From: Chloroflexota bacterium
GTDB taxonomy: Bacteria; Chloroflexota; Anaerolineae; UBA1429
DNA: 64,000 bases
NCBI GenBank assembly: GCA_019873625.1
Contig: JAIOAW010000002.1
Location: 62,001 to 126,000, forward strand
Reading direction: 5' to 3'
The notes under the pieces are model-generated. The model worked only from the letters and a program-made list of their open reading frames with translations. It did not search any database and had not been told where the DNA came from. Each line of letters starts with the position of its first letter. The first letter of the stretch is position 1. Below are positions 60,895 through 64,000 of the stretch, piece by piece. Position numbers and translations under genes: made by a program.

Positions 60895-63687
60895 TCATTC
60901 TACCGTGACGGCATCCAACAGGAGGAGCCGCGAATCGCCGCGAGGCGTCTTGACGCGCTGGCCCGTCAAAGGATCGTACAACCCCACCTCGATGAGCGCT
61001 GGGCCGCGATAGACCGTATCTACCCACTCCAAAGTGTGCCGATCCACGATGTATTCGCCTTCTACCCAACCCGTGGTGGGCCGTTCCCCGCTAGCCGGTG
61101 GGCCATCATGCTGGGCGATGAGGCGACCATCCTTGCTAAGGAGGTGGGTAAAGACGACATATTCGACCTCCGAAGGGCCGGAGGCCCTCCAGTACAGGGT
61201 CAGCACGAATTCGCCGCCGGCCCGCACCGTGGTGGTCGAAAGGTCATACCCTGCCAGCGTGCCCGCCTGCGTCAGGGGCATCTCCGCGCGGCGCTGCATT
61301 GGGGGCGGCGAGTAGGTCCGCGGCACGGCCTCTACCTCCACCTGGCCAAGGGGAATGGGCTTTTCGCCGGGCACGGCTATCTGCACCGTGACCGTGCCGC
61401 TGGGCAAGGTGGGGGGCACGACGAGATCTCGCCAATCGAGCACCGTTTCGCCGGGCGCCCAAGTGCTCGTAGGGTACAGGCCGTATACGGGCGCCGCCTC
61501 TTGCGCGGCAACGACCTGCCCATCGTACACGAGTTGCAAGGCAGGCCAATAATCTTCAAGAGGCCCTTCGCCCATATGGCGCCACTCCAAAAGGGCCGAA
61601 AGGCGCTCCCCGGTGCGGTAATGGGTGCGCTCCAGCCGGTAGGCGTTTAGCGCCAGCCCCGGCGCGGCGAGCGGCGCTTGAGGGAACGCCGTCAGCCCCA
61701 GGCGTTCGCGATCCACAAGGCGCCTCGGCGCGCGGCCCAGGGCCGGCGTCAGGGCGATTTCTCCGAGCGAAAACGTTTTGCCCGCTGGGGCGCCGGCGAT
61801 ATCTAGCACGTCCAGGCCGGCCAGGTCCCCTTCATAGTACACGCCCACGGTGAGTTCATATTCGAGCGGCGCCGTGCCCGGCGGGATGAACACCGTGTAA
61901 TAGTTCGTGACCTCGCTCCCTTCGGGCCAGAGGGAGGTGCCCCGGCCGCGAGCATCGCGCAAGATTTGGTCGCGCCGCGCCAGTACGCGCCCGGCGCGAT
62001 CCGCAAGGGATAGGGCCACCTTGTAGTCGTGTTGAAGCGCCCCCTCTTTGCGCCATGTCATCGCGACGGTCGTCGCCTCATCGGCGGGCACCCAGGTCTG
62101 CACCTCGGCCTCGACCAAACGGAGAGGCCCAAAGTGCACATCGTAGCGGCGAGATAGGATGGCCGGCTCCTCTTCATCTATGGCATAAAGGAAGACGGTG
62201 TACCCCGGCAGGTGATACTCAGAAAGGAGCGTCCCAGCGCGCTCCAAGAGGAAGGGCAAGAGGCCGCGGCGATCCACATCGGCCTGGCCCCACCAGACGA
62301 GCGCCGCTTGAGAGCGCCCTTTGAGCGCCGTCTCGACAAGTTGAATGGCGCCCTCCGGGTCCTCATCCACGATGGGGTATAAATCCGTCAGGCCGCTGCC
62401 GCGCAGATAGTAGCGCAAGGCCCACTCGCTGTGGCTCATCAAGACGACGCTGCCCGGCGCGAGGTGCTCTTTCAGGAAGGCGGCCGTGCCGCGCGCGTCG
62501 TCGCGGTCATAGTAGTGATCCGTCATCAAGGCATACTCCGCCAGGCCAAAGGCCCCTAGCCAGAGGGCCGCGATGAGCGCGGCGAGGGGCCAGGCCCCTT
62601 TGGCTAGGCGTGGGATGAGCACCCCTTCGCGCGCGAGGAGCACGATGAGCGGCAAGATCACCATAAGCACGTAACGGGGATGATAGCCCGGCCGGAGGCG
62701 CATCAAGGTGTACACGCCGAGTAAAGGCAAGGCGAACTGGGCGATGAGATAGAGGACGGCCTCTCGCCGAGGGTCCCGGACGAGCAAGGGAAGCATCCCC
62801 AACGAAAAGCCCCCCAACGCCAGGAAGGTGAACAGGCGATAGAGCGGCTCCCGGCCATAGAGGGCGATATGCCCCCCGAGGAGGAACGACCACGAACTTG
62901 TGAAAAAGGGACCGAGGGCGGGGGAAAACTGGGCAAGCGTGGTGTGCGTGGCGGCCCGTTGGAGCGTGACGGGCAGCCACGGCAAATAGGCCAAGAGGAC
63001 GCACCCCTGGCTCGCAAGCCAGAGGAGCAGCGGGCGTAAGCCCTCCTTCTTGGCCCGCAGGGCGAGCCGAGCCGCAAGCCAGATGTTCAGCGCGGCCAGG
63101 GCAAAGACGGCAAAAAAGTGCGTATAGAGCGCCAAGGCCTCAAGCGTAACGAGGGCGGCCCAATGCGGGGCCTTCCAAGGGGCCTTGCCCGTGCCATAGT
63201 GGTAGAAAAGGCCCAATAGCGCCGCCAGGCACGCCGTGAGGAGCGTATACATACGCATCTCTTGGGAATAGACGATGTGCGCCGGCGCTATGGCGAGGAA
63301 AGCGGCTGCGAGAAGGCCCGTTGGGCGGTCAAACAGGCGCCTGCCCGCATCATACAGGGCGAGGATCGTCAGACCCCCCAAAATGACCGAGAGCGCCCGC
63401 AAGGCCCAAACGCTTTGGCCCACCAAACGCCCCCAGGCGATGAGCAAAAGGTAATAACCGGGGGGGTGCGGGTCGGCGAATTCTTGGAGGCGCACCAGGG
63501 CGCGAGCCGGCGCTTCGTGCGCGAGTTCGATGCTCCACCCCTCGTCATACCAGATGCTTTGGGCATCCAACCGGTAGAGGCGCACGGCAAGCCCCACAAG
63601 GAGGATGATGCCCAAGGCGGCGGTCCACCGCCATGCGCTCGCTTGGGGATGGGCGGTCTGCCGGGCTTTGGCCGTTGCGCTCGTCAT
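60895..63687 (-). CDS. GT-C (GT39/ArnT-like) membrane glycosyltransferase with long C-terminal beta domains
   Basis: 930 aa. N-terminal part (~20-460) with ~11 membrane helices, the acidic pair in DAQSIWYDEGWSIELAH, DPHPPGYYLLLIAWG and PAHIVYSQEMRMYTLLTACL. The extended C-terminal half carries at least two beta-sandwich modules, one with VEYVVFTHLLSKDGRLIAQH, PTTGWVEGEYIVDRHTLEW and a similar one earlier. Start ATG overlaps the stop of the upstream glycosyltransferase (ATGA). Probably transfers a sugar to an extracytoplasmic acceptor. Confidence 0.88.
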   Translation of the reverse strand: MTSATAKARQTAHPQASAWRWTAALGIILLVGLAVRLYRLDAQSIWYDEGWSIELAHEAPARALVRLQEFADPHPPGYYLLLIAWGRLVGQSVWALRALSVILGGLTILALYDAGRRLFDRPTGLLAAAFLAIAPAHIVYSQEMRMYTLLTACLAALLGLFYHYGTGKAPWKAPHWAALVTLEALALYTHFFAVFALAALNIWLAARLALRAKKEGLRPLLLWLASQGCVLLAYLPWLPVTLQRAATHTTLAQFSPALGPFFTSSWSFLLGGHIALYGREPLYRLFTFLALGGFSLGMLPLLVRDPRREAVLYLIAQFALPLLGVYTLMRLRPGYHPRYVLMVILPLIVLLAREGVLIPRLAKGAWPLAALIAALWLGAFGLAEYALMTDHYYDRDDARGTAAFLKEHLAPGSVVLMSHSEWALRYYLRGSGLTDLYPIVDEDPEGAIQLVETALKGRSQAALVWWGQADVDRRGLLPFLLERAGTLLSEYHLPGYTVFLYAIDEEEPAILSRRYDVHFGPLRLVEAEVQTWVPADEATTVAMTWRKEGALQHDYKVALSLADRAGRVLARRDQILRDARGRGTSLWPEGSEVTNYYTVFIPPGTAPLEYELTVGVYYEGDLAGLDVLDIAGAPAGKTFSLGEIALTPALGRAPRRLVDRERLGLTAFPQAPLAAPGLALNAYRLERTHYRTGERLSALLEWRHMGEGPLEDYWPALQLVYDGQVVAAQEAAPVYGLYPTSTWAPGETVLDWRDLVVPPTLPSGTVTVQIAVPGEKPIPLGQVEVEAVPRTYSPPPMQRRAEMPLTQAGTLAGYDLSTTTVRAGGEFVLTLYWRASGPSEVEYVVFTHLLSKDGRLIAQHDGPPASGERPTTGWVEGEYIVDRHTLEWVDTVYRGPALIEVGLYDPLTGQRVKTPRGDSRLLLLDAVTVE

Positions 63688-64000
63688 ACGGGCATTCGCT
63701 CGCGAAGGGTTTCGTCATAGAGTTGCAGGGTGCGCTTGGCGATCTCTTCCCACCGAAAACGGCGCGATAGGGCGCGCGCCCCGTCGCGCAGCCTGGCGCG
63801 GAGTGCCGGATCATCGGCCAAGCGCATAATCGCCTCAGCGAGGCGGTTGGGTTCGCCCGGCGGCACGAGGAAGATGTTTTCGCCGTGGACGAGTTCGCTC
63901 ATCGGGATGCGCGGCTGCGTGCTCACGATGGGCAAACCGTGGGCCAAAGCGGCCATCAGGCTCCCACGGCGGAAGGAGACGCCATCTCGATAGGGGAGCA
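63684..64000 (-). CDS. Glycosyltransferase of the GT-B (GT4-like) type, C-terminal end only
   Basis: Open to the right edge; the track shows only the last 90 codons. The upstream part reads LPYRDGVSFRRGSLMAALAH, then GLPIVSTQPRIPMSELVHGE and NIFLVPPGEPNRLAEAIMRL, the typical donor-binding C-terminal region of GT4/GT1 enzymes. N-terminal domain lies outside the window. Overlaps the GT-C gene by 4 bp, so it is part of the same operon. Confidence 0.85.
   Translation of the reverse strand, partial: LPYRDGVSFRRGSLMAALAHGLPIVSTQPRIPMSELVHGENIFLVPPGEPNRLAEAIMRLADDPALRARLRDGARALSRRFRWEEIAKRTLQLYDETLRERMPV

Noticed and set aside
1-64000. tRNA or rRNA genes, transposases, integrases, attachment sites
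   Set aside because: I scanned the intergenic regions on both strands and saw no cloverleaf-like GGTTCRA segments, rRNA sequence or mobile-element proteins. A tRNAscan-SE run would be decisive.

Overview
The window is a GC-rich, densely packed bacterial chromosome segment with no rRNA, tRNA, CRISPR array, transposase or phage gene that I can see. The gene repertoire fits a Chloroflexota-like (Anaerolineae/Thermoflexia type) organism: split glutamate synthase, DUF4446 next to a bactofilin, a DUF2089 regulator, TP-rich extracellular glycosidases, kinase-AAA-TPR giants and GT-C glycosyltransferases with C-terminal beta domains. This assignment is an inference from gene content and protein style; no rRNA was available. 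Promoters, where visible, are ordinary sigma-70 type with TTGACA/TATAAT-like boxes.

Layout. 1-1.7 kb (minus): truncated organophosphate/MFS transporter coupled to a PHP phosphoesterase. 1.9-3.8 kb (plus): UDP-glucose dehydrogenase and an RRM RNA-binding protein behind a consensus promoter and a ~210-nt leader. 4.0-13.3 kb (minus): DegV protein, then a tandem-duplicated module [P2A Ca2+ ATPase + thioredoxin/CcdA protein], in which the two ATPases are nearly identical over 2.2 kb and one thioredoxin gene has decayed, then two small paralogous hypothetical genes. 13.5-15.1 kb: recJ. 15.3-28.7 kb (plus): a nitrogen/glutamine block comprising three-part glutamate synthase with its ferredoxin and FAD oxidoreductase, nadE, carA, carB, a PucR-type regulator and glnA. 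28.8-35.3 kb: two related secreted glycosidases (minus) and a GH2 beta-glucuronidase-like enzyme (plus), the latter two fired from back-to-back promoters. 35.3-40.4 kb (plus): response regulator, GAF histidine kinase, Ser/Thr kinase-AAA-TPR protein. 40.3-45.7 kb (minus): etfB, ferredoxin-etfA, AlkZ-like protein, metallo-beta-lactamase-fold protein, folP, folK. 45.9-54.1 kb (plus): moxR, DUF58, DUF4129, rarA fusion, DUF4446, bactofilin, and a membrane-anchored HAD protein lacking its catalytic aspartates. 54.1-55.9 kb (minus): DUF2089 regulator, acetyltransferase, SHOCT-like protein. 56.1-64 kb (minus): three large membrane glycosyltransferases and a truncated GT4/GT1 glycosyltransferase.

The most notable observations are the ATPase/thioredoxin duplication with an apparent gene-conversion tract, strong depletion of the tetranucleotide CATG across the window (visible as a forced choice of T-ending codons before ATG), two glycoside-hydrolase-like domains with altered catalytic machinery or unusual fusion, and a bactofilin-linked pseudo-phosphatase.
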